From positions 57,464,625 through 57,528,624 of the forward strand of contig OW388305.1 of the NCBI GenBank assembly GCA_936450465.1: 64,000 nucleotides of DNA, written 5' to 3'. The notes beneath the pieces were generated by a model, which saw nothing but the letters and a program-made list of their open reading frames with translations, was not told the DNA's origin and ran no database searches. The position numbers were made by a program, and so were the translations under genes. Shown here one piece after another: positions 32,470-43,600 of the stretch. The number at the start of each line of letters is the position of its first letter. The stretch's first letter is position 1. This stretch comes from Gibbula magus (taxonomy: Eukaryota; Mollusca; Gastropoda; Trochida; Trochidae).

Positions 32470-33022
32470 TCCACCCAGGTGCCGATGACGTAGTCGTGGA
32501 AGGAATGTCTGTGTAATTGCAGAGGCATCAACCATGATGTTGACCCAGGAGAGGAAGCGTTGCTGTTCTTCTCACCCGATTGGTGAGGTGAGTTGAGGTG
32601 AGTTGGGGTTTAACACCGCTTTCAAGAGTATTTCACTTATATCGCGGCTGCTAGTATTATGGCAGGGAGAAAGCCCGCAACGCCATGTGGCTATGCATTG
32701 CCGTGAAACCTGCGAGAATCGGCTTGAAATTGCGAACCATGGGTGGTACTACGCTGATATTCAGTGTAGCATTGCATCCAAACCTAACTGCGTGTAGAAC
32801 AGTTCTCTACTGCAGACAACTACGGCGGCCAACTGTGGACTTCAGGGTTCTACTGGTAAGCTTCACTGAAGCGGGAGTCTGCACCTCCCTCCAGAGGGCT
32901 TGTGTGTAGTGGAAGTAGCAGCCACGGATGTCAGTTTGAGAAGACCTGGATGGATGACAGTGCCAAGTTCCGGCGACCACGAGAGCTGAGGTCAGAAGAA
33001 CAACCATTTCGAGGGATGGCAT
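32470..33022 (-). pseudogene. Broken MULE-type transposase remnant
   Basis: On the - strand TDIRGCYFHYTQALWREVQ (about 32880-32940) is the highly conserved GCxFHxxQALWRKVQ block of Mutator-like transposases. Beyond the SINE, HSFHDYVIGTWVDD (near 32470-32520) looks like the downstream FHxYxxxTW block, then a stop. The SINE at 32583-32819 separates the two parts. The leader-like MVVLLTSALVVAG upstream is not trusted as a signal peptide. Confidence 0.5.
32583..32819 (-). mobile_element. SINE copy lacking the tRNA head
   Basis: Body motifs CGGCTGCTAGTATTATGGCA and GTAGAACAGTTCTCTACTGC are present and the copy stops at GCAGACAA before the tRNA part. It interrupts the MULE remnant. No target duplication was recognised. 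Confidence 0.75.
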
Positions 33023-33479
33023 TTCTACCTCAACAAGACTGCAGAAAGTTCACTCTAACATTTTCACTTTTGTGAAAGTGCTCAAGAAGTAAGAGAAAGT
33101 TGAAAGGAACAAGTTGCGGCAGATACATACAATCTTTGTTGTAGGCATTAGTGCACAAATTAATGGGACATTCTAATTTGATAAAAGGTTGACGGCTGTT
33201 ACACCAAAACTACTGGTTCATAAAGTTGTTTATTTTACACTGTAGACATTATTTCATGAAGAATCAGTACACCCAACCAAGAATGGAATATATTTAAAGA
33301 AGTTGAATGTTAACAAGACACATCTTGTTAAAAGGATCAGTTTGTACTTTGTAGACAACTTGCCGCTTGAGGAGAAAACCAAGCCACGACAAGATCCACA
33401 TTCTTCCTTGATTCATCTCCCCCCATCAGTGATTCTTAAGTACCTTCTGTCTTAAATTTAGCACGTTCTTTTGGTATTT
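33023..33479. other. No gene recognised
   Basis: AT-rich sequence after the MULE remnant, without repeats I recognise. Confidence 0.45.
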
Positions 33480-34170
33480 TAGCTCATCTGTCCTGAAAGG
33501 TCCGATGGGCTTATGACATGGTGTCTGTCAGTCGATAAACTTTTCACATGTTCGACTTCTTCTCCAAAACCATTGGTTTCAGATTTAATGTTGTATACTA
33601 TACTACTTTGGTCATTATTAATTATTAGATTATTAGATTATAGATTATAAATTGTAGATTTGGTGACCCTGTGGTCTCACAGGCCATGACCTAATAACCT
33701 ATTTTTATCTTCTCCTGTAGAACAAAAAGACCAAGAAAGCTAATAGTTGTGTGCAGACTCTTTATTCAACGGGGATTGTCAATTGTAGATTTGGTGACTG
33801 TTAGCCTAAATTAGGGATTTACAGGCATAGTCTCCACATCCATTTCATCTCCAGAACAAGAAGACCTAGAAGGCTGACATGATGTGTGAACTTTAACAAT
33901 GGGGATTGTAAATTTTAAATTTGGTGGCTCTGTGGCCCAACGTAGGGCCCTCAAAGGACATGATCTAAACCCTATTTTCATCTTATTGAGAAAATGAAGG
34001 TCTAAAACACATAAATGTTGTGAACTGACTATTTTGCCAATGGGGATTATAAAATGTAAATTTGTTAATCCTATGACAATTTAATTCTGAGAAGCTACTT
34101 TGCTCCGAACCATAACCATTGGTTTTATAATTATGTTATTTTTTGGTAAGGATTGTAACAGTTCTTTTGT
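33480..34170. repeat. Diverged tandem units of about 125 bp
   Basis: Three or four units share AATGGGGATTGTAAATTTTA-like and TTTGGTGACTCTGTGG-like motifs, with CAGAACAAGAAGACC between them. Layout resembles the unit-based elements at 11755 and 61500. Confidence 0.55.
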
Positions 34171-34471
34171 GAGATCTCTTTATTTCCTTTTGAGAACGTG
34201 CTACAGCCCCCTCCTTTAAAAGTAATTTGAGACCTTCTCTTTTGTTTTGATATACACACGTGACTTAAGTTTCATGAGCGCTCAAATGATATTTTCCCAA
34301 GTAACGTGTAGAGGTTTCAGCTTGTAAATAAATCCACCTGAAGATGGGGCAATATGGAGCTCTGAAATGTTGTTGCGTTAACCAAGTAAATAAGTAGACA
34401 TCGATAATATTCGTTATTCATTTCCATACAAACTTCTAAATACCTTTAAAGAATTACAGCTTGTAAACATA

Positions 34472-36083
34472 CACAGTAAAAAAAAGTTAAGCACCCCCAA
34501 ATTAAAAGTTGTATACCATTTTGGATTTAATGATCATGTTATTCAATTCGATAGACAGGCCAAATATGGTATTCTGGATGGGAACTGGTGTGGTTTCTGT
34601 TATGGAACGGTTCTCACGAACGGAGCTATTGGCATGCATATCATGCAACCCATGATTTCAGCAAAATGCAGTTTCACCCTTCGACTTACCATTGCTAAAT
34701 AAACGCCTTTTACTGCTTCAATGTCAGTTCAATACACAAAATTCATGAACAATGCCACGAAGGAGATTGGATGAGGCTACGAGATGGCAAATTATTGGAC
34801 AGCATTTAGCAGGTTTCTCGTACAAGGAAATTGGGAGAAGAACTGGTTACCACTATTCGGTCATCAGTCGTTTAGTGAGGAAACATGCCCAAACTAACCA
34901 TGTTCTCGATCGACCAAGTTCCGGAAGGCCCCGAGCTACCACATTTGCAAGAGGACAGGAACCTATTGCGTCATCAACGACGTCAACCGTTTGCGTCAAG
35001 TACCGTCTTGAAACAAGCCTGGCTACCCTTGGCAATCAGACGGTGAGAAACCGCCTCAAAGCAGCAGGTTTAAGGTCTCGACGTGTCATCAGACGTCCAA
35101 ACCTTACTAATCGTCAAAAACGGGATCGTAGGATGTGGTGTGGTGACCGGCAGCGTTGGAACCTGAGGTCATGGAGACGTATCCACTGGTCAGACGAAAG
35201 TCGCTTCCTCCTCCATACCGTTGACGGGCGAATCGGAGTTTGGAGAGTCAAGAACAGTCGATACACACCAAGGAACATTCTTCCAAGGGTTCCATATGGT
35301 GGAGGATCCGTTATGGTGTGGGGTTGCTTTTCTTTTGATTGCAAGTTGGATTTGGTGACACTACAAGGCACACTTACCGGCGCCCGCTACATTGCAGAAG
35401 TGTTGGATCCAGTTGTGATTGACCATTTTGATGATCACAGACTTGCAACTCGACCCCTGTTGATGGATGATAATGCTCGGCCTCACCGTTCACGAGCTGT
35501 GACTCAACATCTGGAGAACGATGCTGTTTCTCGTATCCCCTGGCCAACATTGTCTCCAGATTTGAATCCCATCGAGCATGTCTGGGACATGATTGGTCGA
35601 CGTCTACAGAGAAGGAACCCTGATCCACACAATCTAAGACAACTGGAGGCCGCACTTCACGATGAGTGGCAGCAAATCCCCATGGAAGAATTAAAGAACC
35701 ATGTCAGGGGTATGCCCAGAAGACTGGCAGCAATACTTCAGGCACGCGGTGGCAGCACACGATATTGACACAATCTTTCCTAAGACAATGACACTGGTTA
35801 ATCAGTATGATTTCTTCATCATGTTCAGCCGTCAAACTTGAAACGACAATACATTTACGGGTCTGTGTTTTTCACCATTTTCCAGTCAATTTTTGTTTCC
35901 TGTTTTTGGTCATTTGAAATCTCTGAAGATTACACAAAAATGTCAACGAATAAAACAATTAATTATACTTGCTCCTGAAATTCGTTTTTCCCCTGTGGGA
36001 TGTTTAGTTTTGCTATAATGGGTCTCTGAAACATACCCCCATAAAAAAAAAAGAAGGAGGTGCTTATCTTTTTTTTTACTGTG
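34472..36083 (+). mobile_element. Tc1/mariner element, near full length
   Basis: CACAGTAAAAAAAAGTTAAG then CACC at the left is answered by GGTGCTTATCTTTTTTTTTA then CTGTG at the right, giving terminal inverted repeats of about 25 bp. A single transposase frame lies between. A TA precedes the left end, but the right flank reads TTTA, so the target duplication is not clean. Confidence 0.88.
34752..35768 (+). CDS. Tc1-type (DD34E) transposase with an internally frame-shifted segment
   Basis: 338 residues. A helix-turn-helix DNA-binding region lies at about 1-60 (MPRRRLDEATRWQIIGQHLA, SVISRLVRKH). The catalytic triad is WSDESRF, LLMDDNARPH and SPDLNPIEHVWD, with exactly 34 residues between the second Asp and the Glu. 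Between residues about 66 and 93 the reading frame is wrong: the neighbouring frame there gives the expected family sequence (EDRNLLRHQRRQPF, VLKQAWL), so two compensating indels keep the ORF open. The linker between the paired DNA-binding and catalytic domains is therefore scrambled and activity is doubtful. Confidence 0.9.
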   Translation: MPRRRLDEATRWQIIGQHLAGFSYKEIGRRTGYHYSVISRLVRKHAQTNHVLDRPSSGRPRATTFARGQEPIASSTTSTVCVKYRLETSLATLGNQTVRNRLKAAGLRSRRVIRRPNLTNRQKRDRRMWCGDRQRWNLRSWRRIHWSDESRFLLHTVDGRIGVWRVKNSRYTPRNILPRVPYGGGSVMVWGCFSFDCKLDLVTLQGTLTGARYIAEVLDPVVIDHFDDHRLATRPLLMDDNARPHRSRAVTQHLENDAVSRIPWPTLSPDLNPIEHVWDMIGRRLQRRNPDPHNLRQLEAALHDEWQQIPMEELKNHVRGMPRRLAAILQARGGSTRY

Positions 36084-36298
36084 TTTAGTATGATATGATT
36101 GTTTCCATACCAGATGTGAATCTTGTATCAGTACTTTTTATTGGTCTAGTATTCTCGATTTAATCGAATCTGTGAAGGCACAGAAAAAACTGCAAGCTGC
36201 TGCAAGGTAGGACAAGCTCATCTCTCCACTGGTACACGAGGATTAGATGGAGGCATCTGAGGTCCCCTAAACTTTCTAATTCCTGACAACTATCAGGA

Positions 36299-36307
36299 AA
36301 TATATAT

Positions 36308-36345
<38 letters not shown>
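36299..36345. repeat. (TA)n microsatellite
   Basis: About 23 TA repeats with a single GA interruption near the start. Confidence 0.95.
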
Positions 36346-36347
<2 letters not shown>

Positions 36348-36364
36348 AGTACATACCAACTTCA

Positions 36365-36605
36365 TTGACAAGAGGTTGTGTCAGTCTCCATCACTGGATA
36401 ATGTAGGCAGAGTTAATCTCCTTATCTAATTTAGACCTTCCTGTATGTCACTACTTTTTCTGTGCTAGCATGTCAACACGTACTTTAAGTTCAGGTGTGG
36501 CATGCCACTACGCTAGCACAGAAAAATTAACAAAATGCAGCAAGACATAAATTAGCGAGACTGGTGCAAGGTATGATTTGTGGGGGAAGTTAAGTACTTA
36601 CATGA
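36365..36605. mobile_element. Diverged palindromic element, GGCATAACTCTTGCCAG family
   Basis: GTCAGTCTCCATCACTGGAT at the left is answered by GCGAGACTGGTGCAAGGTAT and GGGGGAAGTT at the right. The inner arms TTTTTCTGTGCTAGC and GCTAGCACAGAAAAA are also complementary. Confidence 0.55.
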
Positions 36606-36699
36606 TCTTCACAATTGTAGAATTTGAATAATTGGCAATACAGTATTTTTAAGTAGGAAATGGTCCATCCTCTGAAATTATACAGTGAATATATGTCTT

Positions 36700-37060
36700 T
36701 TCTTGACTAATACCATGTTTATCTCATATATATATAAATATATAACTTTTCTTCCTCACGAGATGAGATAAACATGGTATTTGTCAAGAATTGACGGATA
36801 TTCTATTTATTATATGATATTATCCATGTAATTACGCCCTAAAAGGGTCGTTTTCACACCGAGCGGCCACTTGGAACAACCCGTCACCACAGTAACACTG
36901 TGACGGCATAAGCCAATTCGCCGCGAGAGACCATTGTTTAATGACCTCAAATTATATCAGTCACTGTTCGCAGTGAAAATATAAGTTATTTTCACTGTAG
37001 CTTGATAGACAGTTTATTTCACTGATAAATCTGAGCATTTCACTGCTTGTCATATAATAA
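36700..37060. mobile_element. Foldback-type fragment related to 54.8-55.5 kb
   Basis: GAGATAAACATGGTATTTGT then CAAGAATTGACGGATATTCT and AAAGGGTCGTTTTCACACCG and CCCGTCACCACAGTAACACT are inverted relatives of sequence at 54790-54950 and 55370-55545. Confidence 0.55.
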
Positions 37061-38010
37061 AAGGAAAAACTGCCATGAAAAATAATAACACAAAAATAAT
37101 AATTTTATCTATATTTATTTGACTGACATGGTGACCACTGAGATTCACATAATGACTGTGTGATATGAAAATACACTACACTTCAATTTATGTTATCTAC
37201 ACAGAAAAGCATCCTTTAATACATATTGAGCAATTATCAATCTGCTTAGACCACAACCCTTGCAAAAGAAAAAGCAATTTGCATCATTACATATTATAAT
37301 ACTATACATATCATGTGTTCAGTTTACTTGTAAATGAAATTGAATTAAAATTATTTATTTTCATTTAAAATGCTGAAAAAATTCTTTTCATTAGACATTA
37401 CACAACCTTTATCAGAATTTGGGTAATTTCAAATTTGCGTATTATTTTATATCATACATACCACTAACGTCTATTTATATGTAACTATTGTTATAAGTTC
37501 ACAGAATCTTGAGTTATGGGTTGACTTTGCGAGCACAAATTTTAGACAAATCTTCAAAAAGATTGTGTTATAAATAATTTGCAGTTTTTAATTAACTATT
37601 CAAATGGAACTTGGAACTTATTTAATTAACAAAGAGGGCAAATGACAATCAAAATTATTGTCACAAACAAAATAATTAAGAAATATATTTGACAAGGGTT
37701 ACTTACGACAGTAATTGCAAACAAGAAACTAATAATAATTCAAAATGGTCTGCAGCTTTTCATGATAACTCAAAAAGTGAACCAATTTCATTTCATAAAA
37801 GTAAAATAAACAACCAAATGATAGTTAACTCTATCATGATTATGACAACAAAATAATTATGGCTACAAGAGCAAGAAACATGGGACAGTTTTAGAAAAAG
37901 ATGACAGAAATGGATAGAATTTTAGAATACTGACAGTTGAAAACATGGAAATCAAGAAGCTGGGATATGAATTGTTATATTACATACACGTATATACATA
38001 TGTACATTGT
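37061..38010. other. AT-rich stretch, no gene recognised
   Basis: Lies downstream of the coiled-coil gene's last exon. No coding sequence seen. Confidence 0.5.
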
Positions 38011-38013
38011 TTA

Positions 38014-38066
38014 CAATGGAGTGAGTGAGTTATGCCGCTTACTGCAGCCCTTAGCGACGAGTTTAG
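38014..38066 (-). mobile_element. Ultra-short retroposed element, deleted copy
   Basis: GAGTGAGTGAGTTATGCCGC then TTACTGCAGCCCTTAGCGAC matches the 11033 family, with the centre missing. No target duplication seen. Confidence 0.55.
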
Positions 38067-38139
38067 TAACGTTAGGACAAAAACGGTTTTCTTTCCATGT
38101 AAAGGCTAACTATTTTGGGAGGGTAAGGGCCTGATTAGA

Positions 38140-38290
38140 AATCCAGGCCCGATATGCATTTCTGATGCAGCGAATCACTATCTTGACACAACAAAGCGAG
38201 GGAAATACCGCAAGGGTTAAAACAGCCAGTAATGCAGACTGGCAAGAGTTAACTTATGCCTTGCGTTTGGAAGTTGCCATCAGTTATGGC
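38140..38290. mobile_element. Right half of a palindromic family element
   Basis: GCATTTCTGATGCAGCGAAT, GGGAAATACCGCAAGGGTTA, CAGCCAGTAATGCAGACTGG and CCTTGCGTTTGGAAGTTGCC match the right half of 43432-43663. Confidence 0.55.
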
Positions 38291-39419
38291 TTACGGAAGT
38301 TAGTATCAAGGATGAAAAAGTTTGGTTTTTTTTAAATGAAAGAAATTATTTCAAATGTCTTCAAAAGTATTTTGTTATTTACCACAATTAATGTCATAGG
38401 TGTCCTGGAAGATTAGATGAAATAGTCTTTTGATATAGTTTGCTCATAGAACAATGTAATGAAGATTTTGCATCCATGATCTAAGAGCATGTTGATATCG
38501 GGGAGATATCAGCTATAATGTACACCATTTCCAAGACTGATATTTGAGCATGGCTAATGATATCATGTAATAGCCAGGTTTGAGGAGGGGGCGAGGGGAA
38601 AGTATCACTTCGTCGGTACACTGTAGGTTTTGGTAAATAATAGGGAATCAGAGAGCAAGGAATGGCATCACTAGACTGGACTGACACATATTAAGGTAAC
38701 AAATGATTAAAAATTGCACAGTTTTTCAGTTTGTACATAATTCTTGACAAGCATTATCACAACATCAATCACATCTTGAGGATTCTCGGATTAAAAATCT
38801 TAAAATACTATTCACACAATTCGTACCACATTCGCTATAAACAATAAGAACATCACACACTACTCACAGCAAATCCAATAAAATATACACGACACAAGCA
38901 ATACGGGCAGGTAGATATCTCAGATAATGCCCCTGATACATGTTAGATAATATCCTTAGTTTACAAGACAAATCCTAACCTATTATAAACCCCACATCAC
39001 GCAGATATATTATATGAGTGTCTATATCATATTATGTTTATGTTTCAGTGTTGATATTTCCCAAGCGAGAGCAAAGGATATACCAAACTTAGGCACGAGT
39101 GTTTTAAACATATCATGATAAGAGCACAAATATAATGTTTTAAAGTATTATTATCAAAGTCATGAAATTGAGAAAAATTTGACAAATGTTCTTCAAGAAC
39201 AGACAGGAAACTCAGTGTCCACATTTATAATGTCATCGAAGAAATAACTGTCAAAGCATTGCTGATGAAGTCATGGTAACAAGATTTTATTTTGCAATAG
39301 GACACAGTATTACCCCCGATCATTTTGCCATCGTAGGTTATAATGAGTTATGATCTACTGTTAACAGTATGATTTTGAGCCATGTGAAGGGACGGTTCTA
39401 TGGGCGGACTTGTGGAAAC
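38291..39419. other. No gene recognised
   Basis: Contains AATAAA in the - direction (TTTATT near 39284), a possible distant poly(A) signal for the coiled-coil gene. Otherwise featureless. Confidence 0.4.
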
Positions 39420-39432
39420 AAAATTGAAGGGA

Positions 39433-39739
39433 GTGAGTGAGTGAGTGAGTTGGGGTTTAACGCCGTTTTCAAAAGTATTTCACTTATATCGCGGCTGCTA
39501 GTATTATGGCAGGGAGAAAGCCCGCAACGCCATGTGGCTATGCACTGCGGTGAAACCTGCGAGCAGCGGCTGGAACTAGCGAACCATGGGTGAAATTCAG
39601 TGTAGCATTGCACCCAAACCTTACTGCATGTAGAACAGTTCTCTACTGCAGAGAAAGTAGCCGTGCCCCTGGAGGGATTCGAACCCAAGACCTCTTGATC
39701 CGAAGCCGAACGCGCTAACCACTGCGCTATCCGGGCCCA
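39433..39739 (-). mobile_element. Full-length tRNA-derived SINE with 13-bp TSD
   Basis: AAAATTGAAGGGA at 39420-39432 and 39740-39752 is an exact target duplication. Read on the - strand the copy starts GGGCCCGGATAGCGCAGTGG (A box TAGCGCAGTGG), has B box GGTTCGAATCC, and ends in an AACTCACTCACTCACTCAC tail. Confidence 0.93.
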
Positions 39740-40151
39740 AAAATTGAAGGGACATTCCTGTCAATACATATATGTTATTAATACATGAATATAAGATACC
39801 CATGGCAATTAACACAGGCGGTGAATGGAACCGATAGTGTGCTTTATGAGAGGTCGTCAGTTAGAGCGTCACTTAGCAAATGACATATTTTACGTCACTT
39901 TGATTAGCGCCCTTCATGTTTTATGCTCCCTGCTATGTTTCAACGATAAAGCACACCAACTCGTCTTCTATTTCTTAATTATAACATAATCCAGTTGAAA
40001 CATGTCACTGACAAAGTTCATTCATTCACAAAGAAAAACAATGAGAAGTGAAGCCATTCATCAGCACTACAAGGAGTGGTGAGGAAGCCTGTCTGAGAGA
40101 TGACAAGGCATTGTTAATCAGTCAAATGATTTCTTATCTGTTGATTTGTGA

Positions 40152-40430
40152 GATGAGTTGGGTTTTAACGCTGCTTACACGAGTATTACATTTATATCAT
40201 GGCTGTTAGTATTATTGCAAGGAGAAAGCCTGAAACATAAATGTGGCTATGTGTTGTGGTGAAAGCCTGTGAGTATTGACTGGAACTAGCAAATCATGAC
40301 AGTACTGCAATTAAATTCAGTGTAACATTGCGCCGAAACCTTACTGCATGGAGAACTGTTCTCTACAGCAGACAAAGTTGCAGAGGCCCTGGCAGAAATT
40401 TTAACATGCTAACCACCACTCTAGATTTGT
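40152..40430 (-). mobile_element. Old, diverged SINE copy
   Basis: GTGAGATGAGTTGGGTTTTA, CATGGCTGTTAGTATTATTG and CTTACTGCATGGAGAACTGT match the SINE body with many changes. The tRNA end is decayed. Confidence 0.75.
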
Positions 40431-40593
40431 AAAATCAGTAAAAATGCCCTTTTATATAAGTTCACACGATGGCGGATGTCCCTCAAACTGTCCCTTTAAA
40501 CACACGTGAGTAGTCTCTAGCACTAAGAAGATCACAGCACAAACTCCTCCAGCTTGACTCACAGAGTTCAGTGTGGAGGCGACAAGACTAAAA

Positions 40594-40680
40594 TCAGACA
40601 TCCGTGGAATTTGCAGCTCTACGTCCGCGCAGTTTCTTTGTAACGATGTTGTGGACGTCGACTTTACTTGAGGCTGGTGG
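40594..40680 (-). CDS. Coiled-coil gene last coding exon
   Basis: Codes PPASSKVDVHNIVTKK, LRGRRAANSTDV and stop TGA after acceptor CTATTTTCAG. No close poly(A) signal is obvious. Confidence 0.85.
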   Translation of the reverse strand, partial: PPASSKVDVHNIVTKKLRGRRAANSTDV

Positions 40681-43600
40681 CTGAAAATAGAACCAAGTTT
40701 AATATCATGATTGGTTTTACAATGTCAGCTGATGATAGTTCATGCCATATTTCTTCCTTTAGTTTGAAGTCCTAGAGTTTGGTTACATAGAGAGCTGACA
40801 CTTGGGTACAATTGAAGACCAAAATACTACAAGGAAAACATGAAATAAAGAAGAAATGAATGTGTTTTCATATCTGAAAACAGTTGTTTCCCCTCACAAC
40901 AAGAGATTAAAATCAAGAATTATTTTAAAAAACATAAATAAGGTAGTGTAAACTTAGCGAAAGGCACCTCTGGTCACAACATCAGGCACAAAGTTTAATC
41001 TAATTCAGTTACATTTGTTAACCATCTAAATGGCATGTATTTCTAATTAGGCCTAAAAAAAAAAAAATTCTGGTCTTTACAGGCTGACAAAAATGATGCG
41101 ATGACGCGATTTTTATTTTACGACATTTTTTTTTTTTTAATGAAGAGTTAAACAAACAAAATTTATACAATTATTTATATAATTAAACCCTCTTAAACAT
41201 GTGTTACTATTCCAAATAGTCAATAATCTCACTTCTACACTCCATCTCAACAGAAACGAGTGACATTTTCTATGTCCAATGTTTTCTGAGGCTAAAACAT
41301 TACAGTTATCTGCCCCTTACTTTTGAAAACCTAGGAAAAAAAGACCTGAAGCTTGGGTTTGAAACTTATGCGGGCGGAAACCAGAAACAAATTCTTTTTT
41401 TTTTAGCCTTAAAGGCTTCAGATTAATCATCCTGAAACGAAAGTGGGATGCTGCTGCCAATGGTTACAACAGGGTTGTAAGAATAGACAGACAGTCAGAG
41501 TAAGGTGTAACTAACAGCAATGTAACTCACCACAAAGGGTGCACACTCAAACGGAGCAGACACTTCTTCTTTGTACAATGTCTTCTTCCCCCGCCGCCCT
41601 CGCTTCGTCGTCTCCGGTTCCACCTCCTGTTTTATCACATCCGACTGTCCGTCGTCCACCATGTTCCCTACAAACTTCTTGGCTGCAGCGAAGGTTTTAG
41701 AGGATAAGCGGGTTATTTTCTCCCAGTCTGTTTGAGTGAATAGTCCACCACCAGGTTGTTAGTGCAAGATCAGTAGTGAGTTTTGAATTAGCGTTAAAAA
41801 GGAAGTAGTGGGTAATTATATATGAAAGTGCAAATCACAATTAGATAAATATCATATATAGCAGTGTGCAAACGCGTTTTTATAATTTTTGTATTATAGG
41901 TCATTGTTATGATCACATTTTATCAGCAAAATTGTAGTTAGGACAGAATTAATTAACAGTTATTTTAGATTGGTTATGATATTGTGGAAACAGATCAGAT
42001 AAAACGGTTATAACAAGAGATTTGGAACAATCAACAAACAAACCACAAATTAAGTATAATTTGTTAGCAGTGCAGGTATTTCCATGTTTCCATAGAGATG
42101 GACAAGTACAGGTGCAAATCGTTAGCAGGTAGCAACACACAGGTGAGAGGGAGACATTGCCAGCCACAGCATGAAGAATGGGGAAAAAAAGAGAAAAAAA
42201 CAAATTCTTTGTTAGCTTTGTGTTCTTTGTTATGAAATTGAATGTTAACGCAGTTAATTGAATTTTGATTTAACTTCAATAAATATGTCCTATAATCATT
42301 CTTTAAATGACACAATAAGTTTCATAATTTTATTTCATAAACTTTACATTATATGTTCTATCTTGATAACAATTGAAATATTTTGCAGGATGCTTTTATA
42401 TTTATTTTCATTGAAATAACAATTAATGATTTTAAGTTCAGAGACACATAGCAATTAATATTAACCATCATAAAAATATTGCTTTGAGAAAATACACAAT
42501 GGAGACGAGACTTTAAAGCAAAGCAAGCATATCAGCACTGTCAAAGCGATATGAAATTGATGGTGAAAATTTGAATCGCCCCACAGACTTTGAAATAAGA
42601 ATGATCGTAAAAAACAACTGCAATGCTTCAAGACGACTGACCTGATCTGGTGACAGGAGACTGCGCTATGGCAGTCACGATATCTCCGATCTTCCCTTTC
42701 GCAGCTTTCTTTGCTCTCCGTGAGGGCCGGCTGTTCTCTTCATCTTCCTGAAATACAAGTCCTTTGTCATATTTTTGCTATAGGTGGAATAAATGGAGTT
42801 TGTCAGATAGCAGGTTTATTTCATCATCATGGGTTAAGTTGTATTGGCATGAGTGACACAGAAGGGGGATGAGGTTGGTTTAGGTTACTTTGGTCTTCAT
42901 TCATTTACAACATCTACATCTAAACACGGAGGCTCAAAATCGTTACACCCTGGGGCTACATATACATCATTTCATCATAGATTTTAAAGAATATTTTTCT
43001 TTACAACAATTTTGAAATACATAAATTTATATATGTTAAAAAATAAAAACTATCTAAGTCTAAGTATTGATATGCCGCTCGCTGTAGATTCTAAAGAATA
43101 TTTTTCTTTACAACAATTTTGAAATACATAAATTTATATATGTTAAAAAATAAAAACTATCTAAGTCTAAGTATTGATATGCCGCTCGCTGTCACCAGAA
43201 ATCGACTATAATGTGATAATAGCAGTAGAATATCCTCAATATTTTGATTTGATTTGGTCCAATTCCAACGTTTCAGAGCAATCAGAAGACTAAGTAGTAT
43301 GAATACTCACGACAATCGGTTCAAGGTTTTCATCGACCACTTCTATTTCCTTCTTCACTTGAGCTTGTCGCCCTCTACCTCTCCGCTTGGGGGTCTGTGT
43401 TAGTAAAAAGAAGTTCTCCATTACATGGTTTGAACCAACTTCCAAACGCAAGGCATAACTCTTGCCAGTCTGCATTACTGGCTGATGTAACCCTTGCGGT
43501 ATTTCCCTCGCTTTCTTGTGTCAAGACAGTGAATCGCTGCACCAGAAATGCATAGCGGGCCTTGATTTCTAAACACAGATTTCTTAAGGAAATACTACAA

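Noticed and set aside
39650..39739. tRNA gene on the - strand
   Set aside because: A and B boxes are present, but the sequence is the head of a 307-bp SINE with an exact TSD, and the same head occurs in other copies.
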